64,000 nucleotides of DNA from JALYNX01 sp963749415 (GTDB lineage: Bacteria; Actinomycetota; Acidimicrobiia; Spongiisociales; ZC4RG35), in assembly GCA_963749415.1 (NCBI GenBank), contig CAVVMG010000001.1, positions 558,001 to 622,000 on the forward strand. Direction: 5' to 3'. The notes under the pieces were generated by a model that was given only the letters and a program-made list of their open reading frames with translations, did not search any database and was not told where the DNA came from. Below are positions 16,027 through 25,283 of the stretch, piece by piece. Position 1 is the first letter of the stretch, and each line of letters opens with the position of its first letter. The position numbers and the translations under genes are program-made.

Positions 16027-16397
16027 CAGGACTCCTTCTTGGTCCCGTAGCGGCTGCGTGCCTGCTTCCGGGCACTGACCCCGGAAGCGTCGAGGGTGCC
16101 CCGAATCACTTTGTACCTGACACCGGGGAGGTCGCGGACCCTGCCACCGCGGATCAAGACGATGCTGTGCTCCTGGAGGTTGTGCCCCTCACCCGGGATG
16201 TAGGCGGTGACTTCGACGCCGGTGGAGAGGCGGACGCGGCACACTTTGCGTAGGGCCGAGTTCGGCTTCTTGGGAGTGACCGTATAGACGCGGGTACAGA
16301 CTCCCCTGCGCTGCGGGGCGCCGGCAAGTCCTGCGGTCTTGCCCTTCTTCGTCTTTGGCTTCCTGCCCTCGCGGACAAGCTGCTCGATCGTCGGCAT
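16026..16397 (-). CDS. rpsL: 30S ribosomal protein S12
   Basis: S12 is at the decoding centre. The 123-residue product starts MPTIEQLVREGRKPKTKKGK. It has TPKKPNSALRKVCRVRLSTG with unmodified lysine at the streptomycin-resistance position of TPKKPN, and GVRYKVIRGTLDASGV with the second key lysine. It would therefore be predicted streptomycin-sensitive at this locus. The ATG is preceded by AGGAG 4 nt upstream. It is the first gene after the str promoter at 16527-16556. Confidence 0.98.
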   Translation of the reverse strand: MPTIEQLVREGRKPKTKKGKTAGLAGAPQRRGVCTRVYTVTPKKPNSALRKVCRVRLSTGVEVTAYIPGEGHNLQEHSIVLIRGGRVRDLPGVRYKVIRGTLDASGVSARKQARSRYGTKKES

Positions 16398-16526
16398 TTT
16401 GCTCCTAAACGCGAGGATGCGACACGGGACAACCCCGGTGACGACCTCTTGTGAAACCTTGCCCCGGGCAGGCTCGCCACCCGGTTCGCTCCATGACCGC
16501 CTGAAAACGGCCTATGCGGGACCCGA

Positions 16527-16556
16527 ATTCTATGAGGCCGGCTCCGCGCGTGCCAA
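16527..16556 (-). promoter_or_regulatory. Promoter of the str (rpsL) operon
   Basis: Reading the minus strand, TTGGCA (16556-16551) and TAGAAT (16532-16527) are separated by 18 bp, a good sigma-70/SigA-type promoter. Transcription would start near 16520, giving a leader of about 120 nt before rpsL. The 276 bp between rpsL and the threonine-rich gene hold nothing else I can identify. Confidence 0.6.
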
Positions 16557-16673
16557 ATCGGCCGGATCGCTCCGGCCGGGCAGAAGCAACGGTAACAGCA
16601 GACGAAAACCACGCCAACCGGGGGTGGCGGCGAGGTCGTGACCGGTCACAATCCCGCGCTCACTTCCTACCGC

Positions 16674-17396
16674 TCATGGAATGGTGGTGGAAGTCGTGAC
16701 TTCGGTCGTGGTGGTCGTCGGCTCGGTGGTGGTTGTCGTGGACGGAGCCGTGGTGGTGGTGGTCGGCTGAGTGGTTGTCGTCGTCGACGAGGTGGTCGTC
16801 GCAGCGGTAGTGCTGGTCGTGCTCGAGGTGGTCGTCGGACGGGTAGTCGTGGTCGTGCTCGGTGGCGGTGCCACCGGGAACGGCCGGGTCGTGGTGGTCA
16901 CCCAAGGCCTCGTGGTGGTCGTCGTGGATCGAGGGCGGCTCGTCCCGGGTGCGCTGGCCACGGTCGCGGTGCTCCCGTCGAGGGTGGTCTCGACGCCCTC
17001 GAGTGCGGTGCTCGGCGTCGTTGTCGCAGCCGATGACTCCGGAGCGGCCCCGAGGGTCGTGGTGTCCTCGATCGCCACCGGGGCTCCACCGGGATCACAT
17101 ACGAGCTCCGACAGTTGACCGGCGTCGCCGTCTACGACTATCACCGATGCGGATACAAATGAGGCGTCTCCGGGCCCACGCTGGTCACTGACCACGAGCC
17201 AATCACCACCCTGTCGCCCGATCACGGCCACGGTCTCGCCCTGGAACACCTCCCCCAGCGGCGGATCCCCAGGGCAAGCGTGGGCCGGAGAGGTCTCGAT
17301 CACAGTGCCGGTGGTCTCGTATCGATCAAGCCCTCGAGCCCAGACCGCGGCCGCCACCAGAGCACCGACGATCAAGAGTGCTCCGAGCCCCATCAC
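16674..17396 (-). CDS. Membrane-anchored SH3-like protein with Thr-rich mucin-like tail; start uncertain
   Basis: I do not recognise a named family. From the GTG/ATG pair at 17396-17391 the 240-residue product begins with a hydrophobic helix (LGALLIVGALVAAAVWA). An extracytoplasmic, possibly SH3-like domain follows (VIETSPAHACPGD...GEVFQGETVAVIGRQGGDWLV, with two cysteines), and then about 110 residues dominated by Thr runs with Pro/Ser, mucin-like and likely surface-exposed. The frame is open further upstream to 17607, with protein-like sequence (LSPDELAQEIAKRLQPD) but no ATG, GTG or TTG. The real N-terminus may therefore be longer and hidden by an indel. It lies alone between rpoC and rpsL, with its own promoter. 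Confidence 0.75.
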   Translation of the reverse strand: MMGLGALLIVGALVAAAVWARGLDRYETTGTVIETSPAHACPGDPPLGEVFQGETVAVIGRQGGDWLVVSDQRGPGDASFVSASVIVVDGDAGQLSELVCDPGGAPVAIEDTTTLGAAPESSAATTTPSTALEGVETTLDGSTATVASAPGTSRPRSTTTTTRPWVTTTTRPFPVAPPPSTTTTTRPTTTSSTTSTTAATTTSSTTTTTQPTTTTTAPSTTTTTEPTTTTTEVTTSTTIP

Positions 17397-17575
17397 GAGT
17401 CGTCCGGCGTTGAGGAGGTCGAATCGGGGAAAGCGCCCCGCCGCAGTGCGATCGGCAGCATCCGGCTGAAGCCGCTTCGCGATCTCCTGAGCAAGCTCGT
17501 CGGGCGAGAGCCGTCTCTGTCGAGGAGGTGGTTCTGAGGCGATTTCGAGCTCGATTTCCCCAGACCCGCCGTTGA

Positions 17576-17604
17576 AAGCTACGGGCGGGGCGACCCGGTG
17601 TCAA
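17576..17604 (-). promoter_or_regulatory. Consensus promoter upstream of the Thr-rich membrane protein
   Basis: On the minus strand TTGACA (17604-17599) and TAGCTT (17581-17576) are exactly 17 bp apart. It begins immediately after the rpoBC terminator hairpin. The inferred start of transcription (near 17570) is about 170 nt before the first usable start codon, but directly before an open, protein-like frame. This supports a longer N-terminus for the downstream protein. Confidence 0.6.
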
Positions 17605-17609
17605 TCGAA

Positions 17610-17639
17610 GAGGCCCACCCGACGGATCGGGTGGGCCTC
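17610..17639 (-). terminator. rpoBC terminator hairpin
   Basis: A perfect 13-bp inverted repeat (17610-17622 with 17627-17639, 4-base loop) lies about 55 bp downstream of the rpoC stop. The stem is very GC-rich and is followed on the minus strand by TTCGATTGACA, so only a weak T stretch. It most likely ends rpoBC transcription. Confidence 0.75.
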
Positions 17640-17695
17640 ACTCCGCTCAACTAGGCGCAGGGGTCACGCATTCACGACACCCTGCTGGTGCGACC

Positions 17696-20600
17696 TTATT
17701 CCTCTTCGTCGTCGCTGCCCAGGCTTCCGCCCAGGCTTGCCAGCCATTCGGCCGGGTCATCGGGAAGCCCTTCGTCCTCACCTGGGGCAGACAAGCCGCC
17801 ATCGAGGAAGCCGAGGCTGGCCACAGTGGTCGCGCCGGGGAGTGACGGCTGGAGCACCTGATACTGCTGGGCCCCGGTGCCCGCCGGTATCAGCTTGCCG
17901 ATGATCACGTTCTCCTTGAGACCTCTCATGAAGTCGGACCGGCCCTGGATCGCGGCGTCGGTCAGCACCCGGGTCGTCTCCTGGAAGGAGGCGGCTGATA
18001 GCCACGAGTCCGTGGCCAGCGAGGCCTTGGTGATCCCCATCAGCTCCGGCCGGCCCTCGGCGGGGCGCTTGCCGTCGCCAACCAACTCCCTGTTGGTGTC
18101 ACGGAAGCTCTGGTCGTCGACCAGCTGAGCCGGCAGGAAATCGGAATCGTTTGCCGAAACCACACGAACCCGGCGCAGCATCTGGCGCACGATCATCTCG
18201 ATGTGTTTGTCGTGGATCTCCACGCCCTGAGATCGGTACACCTCCTGCACCTGGTCCACCAGGTACTGCTGGGTGGCACGGACGCCCCGAATCTCGAGGA
18301 CCTCCTTCGGGTCCAACGGGCCCTCGGTGAGCTGGGTCCCGGCCTCGACGGTCTCGCCGTTGGCCACGCCCGATCTGAGCTTCGCATAGCGGGAGATGGG
18401 ATGAACGAGCTCGTCTTCCCCGATGTCGAGCACGATCCGGCGGCCGTTCTCGTCGTCGAGGATGGTGACGATGCCCTTCTCTTCGGCAAGCACCGCCTTC
18501 CCCTTTGGAGCGCGCGCCTCGAAGAGCTCGACGACACGGGGGAGGCCGTGGGTGATGTCCTCTCCGGCAACCCCTCCAGTGTGGAAGGTGCGCATCGTTA
18601 GCTGGGTACCGGGCTCGCCGATCGACTGGGCGGCCATGATCCCAACCGCCTCCCCGGTCTCCACGATCTTCCAGGTTGCGAGGGACAGGCCGTAACAGGC
18701 CTGACAGACGCCGCCCCTGGTATCGCAGGTGAGCGGCGATCTGACTCGGACCGACTCGATGTCGGCGTCCTCCACGGCGTGCAGCTCCTTGGTCCCCAAC
18801 ACTGCCCCGGCGCGCAGCTTCTCGCCGTCTTCGGTGGCGACCATCGTGCGGCCCTCTTTGACGTCGTCAGCGAGGACCCGCCCGAAGATCCGAGAGCGGA
18901 GGTTGCGGATCTTGCCCCCGCGCTCGTCGGTGACCCTGATCACGATGCCCTTGTCCGTGGCGCAATCGTCCTCGAGGACGATCATCTCCTGGGAGACGTC
19001 GACCAGGCGCCTCGTCAGGTAGCCCGAGTCGGCAGTTCGGAGGGCAGTGTCGGCGAGGCCCTTGCGGGCGCCGTGGGTCGAGATGAAGTACTCGAGGACC
19101 GAAAGCCCCTCGCGGAAGTTGGAGATGATGGGCCGAGGGATGATGTCACCCTTGGGGTTGGCGACCAGGCCGCGCATCCCGGCGATCTGCGACACCTGCA
19201 TCATGTTCCCGCGTGCTCCCGAGCCAACCATCATGTCGAGCGAGTTGAAGCGCTCTGACTTGAGGCTGTCCTTCATCGCGTCCTCGACCTTGCCTCGGGC
19301 CTCGGTCCAGATCTCGATCAGCTCCTGGCGGCGCTCCTCATCAGTGACCACACCCTTCTGGAAGAGGCCCTGGACCTTTTCCGCACGGTCCTCGTACTCG
19401 GCGAGGATTTCCGCCTTGTTCGCCGGGGTGCGCACATCGTCGAGGGCGATGCTGAGCCCGGCTCTGGTGGCGAAGGTGAACCCGAGCGACTTGATGCCGT
19501 CAAGGGTCTCTGCAACCGCGGAACGGGGATAGCGCTCGATGATGGTTTCGATCAGCTTGCGGATGTCGCTCTTGATCACCACCGAGTCGACGAACGGGAA
19601 GTCCTCGGGAAGCGCCTGATTCAGGATGACCCTGCCCAGCGTGGTCTCTGAGAGGCCGGTGGAACTCATCGGCTCCTCGGGGAGGAGGCTCCCCAGGGTC
19701 TGCTTGAGATCAGCGTGCAGATCGGGATCGCCGGCCCGCTCGCCGAGGCGGATCTTGATCGGGGCGTGGATCGACAGCTCGCCGATCTCGTAGGCCATGA
19801 TCGCCTCGTCGAAGTCGGCGAAGCGCCGTCCCGCGCCCTTGGCGTCATCGACCAGCTCGGAGAGGTAGTAGACCCCTATCACCATGTCCTGTGAGGGAGT
19901 CACGATCGGCCGCCCCGAGGCGGGTGACAGCACGTTGTTAGATGACAGCATCAAGACCCGTGCCTCGGCTTGCGCCTCGGCCGAGAGCGGGAGGTGGACT
20001 GCCATCTGGTCCCCGTCGAAGTCGGCGTTGAAGGCTTCGCACACCAGGGGATGGATCTGAATCGCCTTCCCCTCGACCAGGACAGGCTCGAACGCCTGGA
20101 TCCCAAGTCGGTGCAGGGTGGGGGCGCGGTTGAGAAGCACCGGGTGCTCCTGGATCACGTCGGAAAGGACGTTCCACACCTGGGGGCGCTGGCGCTCCAC
20201 CATCCGCTTTGCAGCCTTGATGTTCTGGGCCAGGTCCAGGTCGACCAGGCGCTTCATGACGAACGGCTTGAACAGCTCGAGGGCCATGATCTTGGGAAGT
20301 CCGCATTGGTGCAGCTTGAGCTGGGGCCCGACGACGATGACGGATCGACCGGAGTAGTCCACTCGCTTCCCGAGCAGGTTCTGGCGGAACCGCCCCTGCT
20401 TCCCCTTCAGCATGTCGGAGAGCGACTTCAGGGCACGGTTCCCGGGTCCGGTCACGGCACGGCCCCGCCGCCCGTTGTCGAACAGGGCGTCTACCGCCTC
20501 CTGGAGCATCCGCTTCTCGTTGTTCACGATGATCTCGGGGGCGCCCAGGTCGAGGAGCCGCTTCAGCCGGTTGTTCCGGTTGATGACGCGGCGGTAGAGG

Positions 20601-21622
20601 TCGTTGAGGTCCGACGTTGCGAAACGACCGCCGTCGAGCTGGACCATCGGCCGGAGGTCGGGCGGGATCACCGGGACGGTCTCGAGGATCATGTCCTCGG
20701 CGCGGTTCTGCCCCTCCCAGAACGGCTTGACCACCTTCATCCGCTGCGTGGCTCGCTGACGCTTCTGCGCCGAGCCCGACTCGAGGTGCAGGTTGAGTGT
20801 CTCCATCTCGACATCGAGGTCGAGACGGTGGAGCAAGGCCTTGACCGCCTCGGCGCCCATACCGCCCTCGAAGTACTCGTCGTAGCGGAAGAAGATCTCA
20901 CGCCACAGCTGCTCCGACTCAACAAGGTCCTTGGGCTTGAACTTGCGGAAGGTGTCGAAAGCGTCCTCGATGAGCTCGACCTCGCGGTCGGTGCGCTCGA
21001 GCCTGTCCTTGATCTCACGCTCGACTTCCTTCTTGCGAGCGTTGATCTCCTGGCTCTTCGCCCCGCCTTCCTCCATCCGACCCAGCTCGTCCTCGAGGGC
21101 TTCGAGCCGGGCTTCGTGCCATTCGGAGAACTCGGAGCGGACGACTTCGATCTCGTCCCGCATCGCTGCCTCTAGCTCGGGCAGGTCCTTCTGCCGGCGC
21201 TCATCGTCGACCGAGGTGATGATGTAGCTGGCGAAGTAGATGACCTTCTCCAGCTCCTTCGGCGACATGTCGAGCAGGTAGCCGAGACGGCTGGGAACAC
21301 CCTTGAAGAACCAGATGTGGGTGACCGGGGCGGCGAGCTCGATGTGGCCCATCCGCTCCCGCCTCACCTTGGAGCGGGTGACCTCGACGCCACAGCGCTC
21401 GCAGATGATGCCCTTGTACCGGATCCGCTTGTACTTGCCGCAGTAACACTCCCAGTCCCGCTGGGGGCCGAAGATCCTCTCGTCGAAGAGGCCCTCTTTC
21501 TCCGGGCGCAAGGTGCGGTAGTTGATGGTTTCCGGCTTCTTGACTTCGCCGTATGACCAGGCGCGAATCTGGTCGCTGGAGGCGAGGCCGATCTTCAGTT
21601 CGTCAAAGAGTTGCTGAGCCAT
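17696..21622 (-). CDS. rpoC: RNA polymerase beta-prime subunit
   Basis: RpoC forms half of the RNA polymerase catalytic cleft. The 1308-residue product has the N-terminal zinc site C59, C61, C74, C77 (CYCGKYKRIRYKGIICERC). It carries the absolutely conserved NADFDGDQMAVHLP at residues 532-545, whose three aspartates bind the catalytic Mg2+, and the C-terminal zinc-binding CDTRGGVCQACYG. The bridge-helix/trigger-loop region with GARKGLADTALRTADSGYLT is also present. The frame is intact over nearly 4 kb. It follows rpoB after 67 bp that contain heptamer repeats, and ends at a strong hairpin. Confidence 0.99.
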   Translation of the reverse strand: MAQQLFDELKIGLASSDQIRAWSYGEVKKPETINYRTLRPEKEGLFDERIFGPQRDWECYCGKYKRIRYKGIICERCGVEVTRSKVRRERMGHIELAAPVTHIWFFKGVPSRLGYLLDMSPKELEKVIYFASYIITSVDDERRQKDLPELEAAMRDEIEVVRSEFSEWHEARLEALEDELGRMEEGGAKSQEINARKKEVEREIKDRLERTDREVELIEDAFDTFRKFKPKDLVESEQLWREIFFRYDEYFEGGMGAEAVKALLHRLDLDVEMETLNLHLESGSAQKRQRATQRMKVVKPFWEGQNRAEDMILETVPVIPPDLRPMVQLDGGRFATSDLNDLYRRVINRNNRLKRLLDLGAPEIIVNNEKRMLQEAVDALFDNGRRGRAVTGPGNRALKSLSDMLKGKQGRFRQNLLGKRVDYSGRSVIVVGPQLKLHQCGLPKIMALELFKPFVMKRLVDLDLAQNIKAAKRMVERQRPQVWNVLSDVIQEHPVLLNRAPTLHRLGIQAFEPVLVEGKAIQIHPLVCEAFNADFDGDQMAVHLPLSAEAQAEARVLMLSSNNVLSPASGRPIVTPSQDMVIGVYYLSELVDDAKGAGRRFADFDEAIMAYEIGELSIHAPIKIRLGERAGDPDLHADLKQTLGSLLPEEPMSSTGLSETTLGRVILNQALPEDFPFVDSVVIKSDIRKLIETIIERYPRSAVAETLDGIKSLGFTFATRAGLSIALDDVRTPANKAEILAEYEDRAEKVQGLFQKGVVTDEERRQELIEIWTEARGKVEDAMKDSLKSERFNSLDMMVGSGARGNMMQVSQIAGMRGLVANPKGDIIPRPIISNFREGLSVLEYFISTHGARKGLADTALRTADSGYLTRRLVDVSQEMIVLEDDCATDKGIVIRVTDERGGKIRNLRSRIFGRVLADDVKEGRTMVATEDGEKLRAGAVLGTKELHAVEDADIESVRVRSPLTCDTRGGVCQACYGLSLATWKIVETGEAVGIMAAQSIGEPGTQLTMRTFHTGGVAGEDITHGLPRVVELFEARAPKGKAVLAEEKGIVTILDDENGRRIVLDIGEDELVHPISRYAKLRSGVANGETVEAGTQLTEGPLDPKEVLEIRGVRATQQYLVDQVQEVYRSQGVEIHDKHIEMIVRQMLRRVRVVSANDSDFLPAQLVDDQSFRDTNRELVGDGKRPAEGRPELMGITKASLATDSWLSAASFQETTRVLTDAAIQGRSDFMRGLKENVIIGKLIPAGTGAQQYQVLQPSLPGATTVASLGFLDGGLSAPGEDEGLPDDPAEWLASLGGSLGSDDEEE

Positions 21623-21657
21623 TTATCCGTGATCCGTTCCTTGTGATCCGTTGTCCG
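21623..21657. repeat. Five in-phase degenerate heptamers (locus B)
   Basis: Directly before the rpoC start codon, the plus strand reads TTATCCG, TGATCCG, TTCCTTG, TGATCCG, TTGTCCG with perfect 7-bp phasing. On the mRNA strand the odd unit becomes CAAGGAA and so supplies a Shine-Dalgarno-like AAGGA for rpoC. This ties the repeat to a functional site. Compare the loci at 2407, 38338, 54922 and 58298. Confidence 0.65.
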
Positions 21658-21689
21658 TCCAAATTCCAAGTACCAATGACAACTGATGC

Positions 21690-24600
21690 CTATTCCGCAT
21701 CGGGGCGCTCGGGGCGACTGAGGTCGATCCCGAGGGTCTCCACCGACCGGTAACTCTCCTCTTCGAGCTCTCTGAGCTCGACTTCCTCACCCGCGGCCAG
21801 CATCTCGACGTTGAGGCAGAGACTCTGCATCTCCTTCACCAGGACCCGGAACGACTCCGGGATACCGGGCTCGGGGATGTTGTCTCCCTTGACGATGGCC
21901 TCGTAGACCTTGACCCTGCCTTGCACGTCGTCGGACTTGATGGTCAGGAGCTCCTGGAGGGCATAGGCGGCGCCGTAGGCCTCGAGGGCCCAGACCTCCA
22001 TCTCACCAAAGCGCTGGCCGCCGAACTGGGCCTTACCACCGAGCGGCTGCTGGGTGATCATGCTGTAGGGGCCGGTCGACCGGGCATGGATCTTCTCGTC
22101 CACCAGGTGGACCAGCTTCAACATGTAGATGAACCCGACAGTGATCGGATTGTCGAACGGCTCGCCGTTGCGGCCGTCATAGAGGATCGCCTTACCGTCC
22201 GCGGCCACCAGTCGTTCGCCGTCACGGTTGGGAAGGGCGTTTCCGATCACTTGCATGATCTCGTCCTCGCGGGCGCCGTCGAAGACCGGTGTCGCCACCT
22301 TGGTCCAGGGCTTGGCCCCGACGATCGCCGGGCTCTCACCCTTGTAGGGCTCCCAACCCTGAGCGGCGGCCCATCCGAGATGGGTCTCCAGCACCTGGCC
22401 CAGATTCATTCTCGAGGGGACACCGAGTGGGGAGAGAATGATGTCCACCGGCGTGCCATCGGCGAGGAACGGCATCTCCTCTTCGGGGAGGACCTTGGAG
22501 ATGACGCCCTTGTTGCCGTGACGGCCGGCGAGCTTGTCGCCTTCTGAGATCTTGCGCTGCTGTGCGACGTAGATCCGCACCAACTCGTTCACGCCGGGCG
22601 GCAGGTCGTAACCCTCGGAGCGCTTGAACACCTTGACCGCGATCACCTTGCCGGTCTCCCCGTGAGGGACCTTCAGGGACGTGTCACGGACCTCGCGCGC
22701 CTTCTCACCGAAGATCGCCCGCAGGAGCCGCTCCTCAGGTGTGAGCTCGGTCTCACCCTTGGGGGTCACCTTGCCCACCAGGTAATCACCGGGACCCACC
22801 TCGGCGCCCACCCTGATGATGCCTTCCTCATCGAGGTTGGCCAGAACTTCTTCGGGGACGTTGGGGATGTCCCTCGTGATCTCCTCGGCGCCGAGCTTGG
22901 TGTCACGGGCGTCGATCTCATGCTCCTCGATGTGGATCGAGGTGAGAACGTCGTCCTTCACCAGCCGCTCGGAGATGATGATGGCGTCTTCGAAGTTGTG
23001 ACCCTGCCAGGGCATGAAGGCCACTAACAGGTTGCGGCCCAAGGCGAGCTCACCGGCTTCCGTCGACGGGCCGTCGGCGAGGACGTCGCCAACCTTGACC
23101 TTGTCGCCTTCCCGCACCAGCGGCTTGTGGTTCATGCAGGTGCCCTGGTTCGACCGCTTGAACTTGTCGAGGGGGAAGGTGTGCTTCTTGTTGGTCTCCT
23201 TCTCCTTGACCACGATCTCGTCACCTGTCACCTCGACGACCTCGCCTTCGACCGGCGAGATGATCATGTCACCGGAGTCCTGGGCCGCCCGGCGCTCGAC
23301 CCCGGTCCCAACCAACGGAGCGTCCGCGGTGAGAAGGGGCACTGCCTGCCGCTGCATGTTGGAGCCCATCAGGGCCCGGTTGGCGTCGTCGTGCTCCAGG
23401 AACGGGATCAGCGATGTCGAAACCGACACGATCTGCTTCGGCGAGACATCCATGTAATCCACCTCTGAAGGCGGCACGTACTCGACCTCACCGCCGGCGC
23501 GGCGCACCAGAACCCGGGGGTTCTTGAACGCGCCATCGACTTTGAGCGGTGCGTTGGCCTGAGCGATGACGTAGCGCTCTTCTTCGGTTGCGGTCAGATA
23601 CTCGACCTTGTCGGTGACCTTTCCGCTGATCACCTTGCGATAAGGCGTCTCGATGAACCCGAACTGATTGACCCGGGCATAAGAGGCCAACGAGCCCATC
23701 AGGCCGATGTTGGGTCCTTCCGGGGTCTCGATCGGGCACATCCGGCCGTAGTGAGAGGGGTGGACGTCACGCACCTCGAACCCGGCCCGCTCACGGGAAA
23801 GCCCTCCCGGGCCGAGCGCGGACAGGCGGCGGCGGTGGGTGAGCCCGGCCAGCGGATTGGGCTGGTCCATGAACTGGCTCAGTTGGCTGGTGCCGAAGAA
23901 CTCCTTGATCGCCGCCGTCACCGGCCGGATGTTGATCAGGCTCTGTGGGGTGATCGCGTCGGGGTCCTGAGTGGTCATCCGTTCCCGGACGACGCGCTCG
24001 AGGCGGGTCAGCCCTACGCGAACCTGGTTCTGGACCAACTCACCAACGGTGCGAATCCGGCGGTTGCCGAAGTGATCGATGTCGTCGGTGCGGACCTTCA
24101 CCTCGTTGCCCTTGTGGGTCACCATGGTCGGCTCACCGGCGTGCAGCGCGACCAGATACTTGATGGCATCGATGATGTCCTCGTCGCGCAGCAACTGCAG
24201 GCCCTCGGACCGATAGTCGGACGGCGACTCCTCCCGATACTTCTGGCTGATCTTGTAGCGGCCGACCCGGGTGAGGTCGTAGCGCTTGGGATTGCGGAAG
24301 AGGGTCTGGATGAGGCCGCGCGCCGACTCGACGGTGGTGGGCTCGCCAGGGCGGAGCTTCCGGTAGAGATCGAGTAGAGCGTCCTCTTTGTCGGCTGCCG
24401 TGTCCTTCTCAATGGTGTTCCGGATCGACTCGGCGCCATCGAACATGGCGAGGATCTCCTCGTCGGTCTCGGCGATCCCGAGTGCCTTGAGGAACGCGGT
24501 CACGTACTGGCGGCGCTTGCGGTCGACCCGGACCCCGATGGTGTCCTTCTTGTCGGTGTCGAACTCGAGCCAGGCGCCACGGCCGGGGATGATCTTGCCC

Positions 24601-25061
24601 GAGTGGATCAGTTTGTCCGAGGTCTTGTCCGGAGTCTCATCGAAATAGATGCCCGGGGACCGCACCAACTGGGAGACGATGACCCGCTCGGTGCCGTTGA
24701 TGATGAAAACGCCCTTCTCGGTCATGATCGGGAAATCGCCGAGGAACACCTGCTGCTCCTTGATCTCGCCGGTCTGCCGGTTCATGAAGCGAGCGGTGAC
24801 GAACAACGGCTGGGCGTAGTTGGCGTCGCGCTCCTTGGCCTCTTCCAGGCTCATCTGGGGCTCGCCGAAGCGATGATCGGTCAACTCGAGAGCGAGCGAG
24901 CCGGTGAAGTCCTCGATGGGGCTTATCTCTTCGAATATCTCGCGAAAGCCCTCGTCGAGGAACCATTGGAAGGGTTCATGTTGTACCGCGAGCAAGTCGG
25001 GGAGGGGAAGTACTTCGGGGATTTTCCCGAATGAGAAGCGCTCAGCCACGCGCGAAACCAA
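21690..25061 (-). CDS. rpoB: RNA polymerase beta subunit (TTG start)
   Basis: RpoB is the other half of the polymerase core. From TTG 25061 the product is 1123 residues. The rifampicin region reads GTSQLSQFMDQ, THRRRLSALGPGGLSRERAG, with the usual D, H and S at the main resistance positions, so the wild-type sensitive form is predicted. The C-terminal GGKAQFGGQRFGEMEVWALE is intact. I chose the TTG because AAGGAGG lies 6 nt upstream and the protein then begins (L)VSRVAERFSFGKIPEVLPLP. The frame is open to 25133 but that adds non-conserved residues. The promoter is about 140 nt upstream. rplJ-rplL are not adjacent, unlike in many bacteria. Confidence 0.98.
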   Translation of the reverse strand: MVSRVAERFSFGKIPEVLPLPDLLAVQHEPFQWFLDEGFREIFEEISPIEDFTGSLALELTDHRFGEPQMSLEEAKERDANYAQPLFVTARFMNRQTGEIKEQQVFLGDFPIMTEKGVFIINGTERVIVSQLVRSPGIYFDETPDKTSDKLIHSGKIIPGRGAWLEFDTDKKDTIGVRVDRKRRQYVTAFLKALGIAETDEEILAMFDGAESIRNTIEKDTAADKEDALLDLYRKLRPGEPTTVESARGLIQTLFRNPKRYDLTRVGRYKISQKYREESPSDYRSEGLQLLRDEDIIDAIKYLVALHAGEPTMVTHKGNEVKVRTDDIDHFGNRRIRTVGELVQNQVRVGLTRLERVVRERMTTQDPDAITPQSLINIRPVTAAIKEFFGTSQLSQFMDQPNPLAGLTHRRRLSALGPGGLSRERAGFEVRDVHPSHYGRMCPIETPEGPNIGLMGSLASYARVNQFGFIETPYRKVISGKVTDKVEYLTATEEERYVIAQANAPLKVDGAFKNPRVLVRRAGGEVEYVPPSEVDYMDVSPKQIVSVSTSLIPFLEHDDANRALMGSNMQRQAVPLLTADAPLVGTGVERRAAQDSGDMIISPVEGEVVEVTGDEIVVKEKETNKKHTFPLDKFKRSNQGTCMNHKPLVREGDKVKVGDVLADGPSTEAGELALGRNLLVAFMPWQGHNFEDAIIISERLVKDDVLTSIHIEEHEIDARDTKLGAEEITRDIPNVPEEVLANLDEEGIIRVGAEVGPGDYLVGKVTPKGETELTPEERLLRAIFGEKAREVRDTSLKVPHGETGKVIAVKVFKRSEGYDLPPGVNELVRIYVAQQRKISEGDKLAGRHGNKGVISKVLPEEEMPFLADGTPVDIILSPLGVPSRMNLGQVLETHLGWAAAQGWEPYKGESPAIVGAKPWTKVATPVFDGAREDEIMQVIGNALPNRDGERLVAADGKAILYDGRNGEPFDNPITVGFIYMLKLVHLVDEKIHARSTGPYSMITQQPLGGKAQFGGQRFGEMEVWALEAYGAAYALQELLTIKSDDVQGRVKVYEAIVKGDNIPEPGIPESFRVLVKEMQSLCLNVEMLAAGEEVELRELEEESYRSVETLGIDLSRPERPDAE

Positions 25062-25107
25062 GAGGTGCCTCCTTGGGAATGCAGGTTGAGTAGGGGTGAC
25101 GCAGACA

Positions 25108-25181
25108 AGGCATGCTAGCAGACGCGTCAGCATGCCTCCAATCGAGTCTTCAGCTGTCAGACCAGCCCGGCAACAGCCGGG
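25108..25181 (-). promoter_or_regulatory. Two hairpins in the rpoB leader
   Basis: The roughly 140-nt untranslated leader of rpoB contains two inverted repeats. A 9-bp stem pairs AGGCATGCT (25108-25116) with AGCATGCCT (25129-25137) and encloses the palindrome GACGCGTC. A 6-bp GC stem pairs CCCGGC (25166-25171) with GCCGGG (25176-25181). They could be attenuator or stability elements. I see no leader peptide. Confidence 0.4.
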
Positions 25182-25207
25182 AGATCCGGACCCGTGGGTC
25201 GTGGGTC

Positions 25208-25237
25208 ATCATATCGCGGGGCCGGGAAACGCGTCAA
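25208..25237 (-). promoter_or_regulatory. rpoB promoter
   Basis: On the minus strand TTGACG (25237-25232) and TATGAT (25213-25208) are 18 bp apart, a near-consensus SigA promoter. The start of transcription would be about 25201, giving the leader with two hairpins. It lies in the divergent region shared with the VanW-type gene. Confidence 0.7.
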
Positions 25238-25252
25238 GGGTATGACCGATTC

Positions 25253-25283
25253 ATTGTCGGCCGCTCGATTGTCGGCCGAGCGG
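25253..25283. promoter_or_regulatory. Operator-like direct repeats in the rpoB/vanW divergent region
   Basis: Two copies of ATTGTCGGCCG (25253-25263 and 25268-25278) are set 15 bp apart start to start. Overlapping them is an inverted pair CCGCTCG (25261-25267) and CGAGCGG (25277-25283). The cluster lies about 15-45 bp upstream of the rpoB -35 box and 55-85 bp before the opposing gene. That is a suitable place for an activator or a shared regulator. No cognate factor can be named. Confidence 0.4.

Noticed and set aside
16674..16905. Thr-codon tract considered as a simple satellite repeat
   Set aside because: It is continuous with an open frame encoding a signal-anchor and globular domain, so it is a coding low-complexity tail.
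19970..21175. Plus-strand open frame of about 400 codons opposite rpoC
   Set aside because: A shadow of the GC-rich rpoC reading frame, with no recognisable domain and no initiation signal.
25253..25283. Direct repeats considered as a degenerate CRISPR
   Set aside because: Only two 11-bp copies 4 bp apart, with no spacers and no cas genes.
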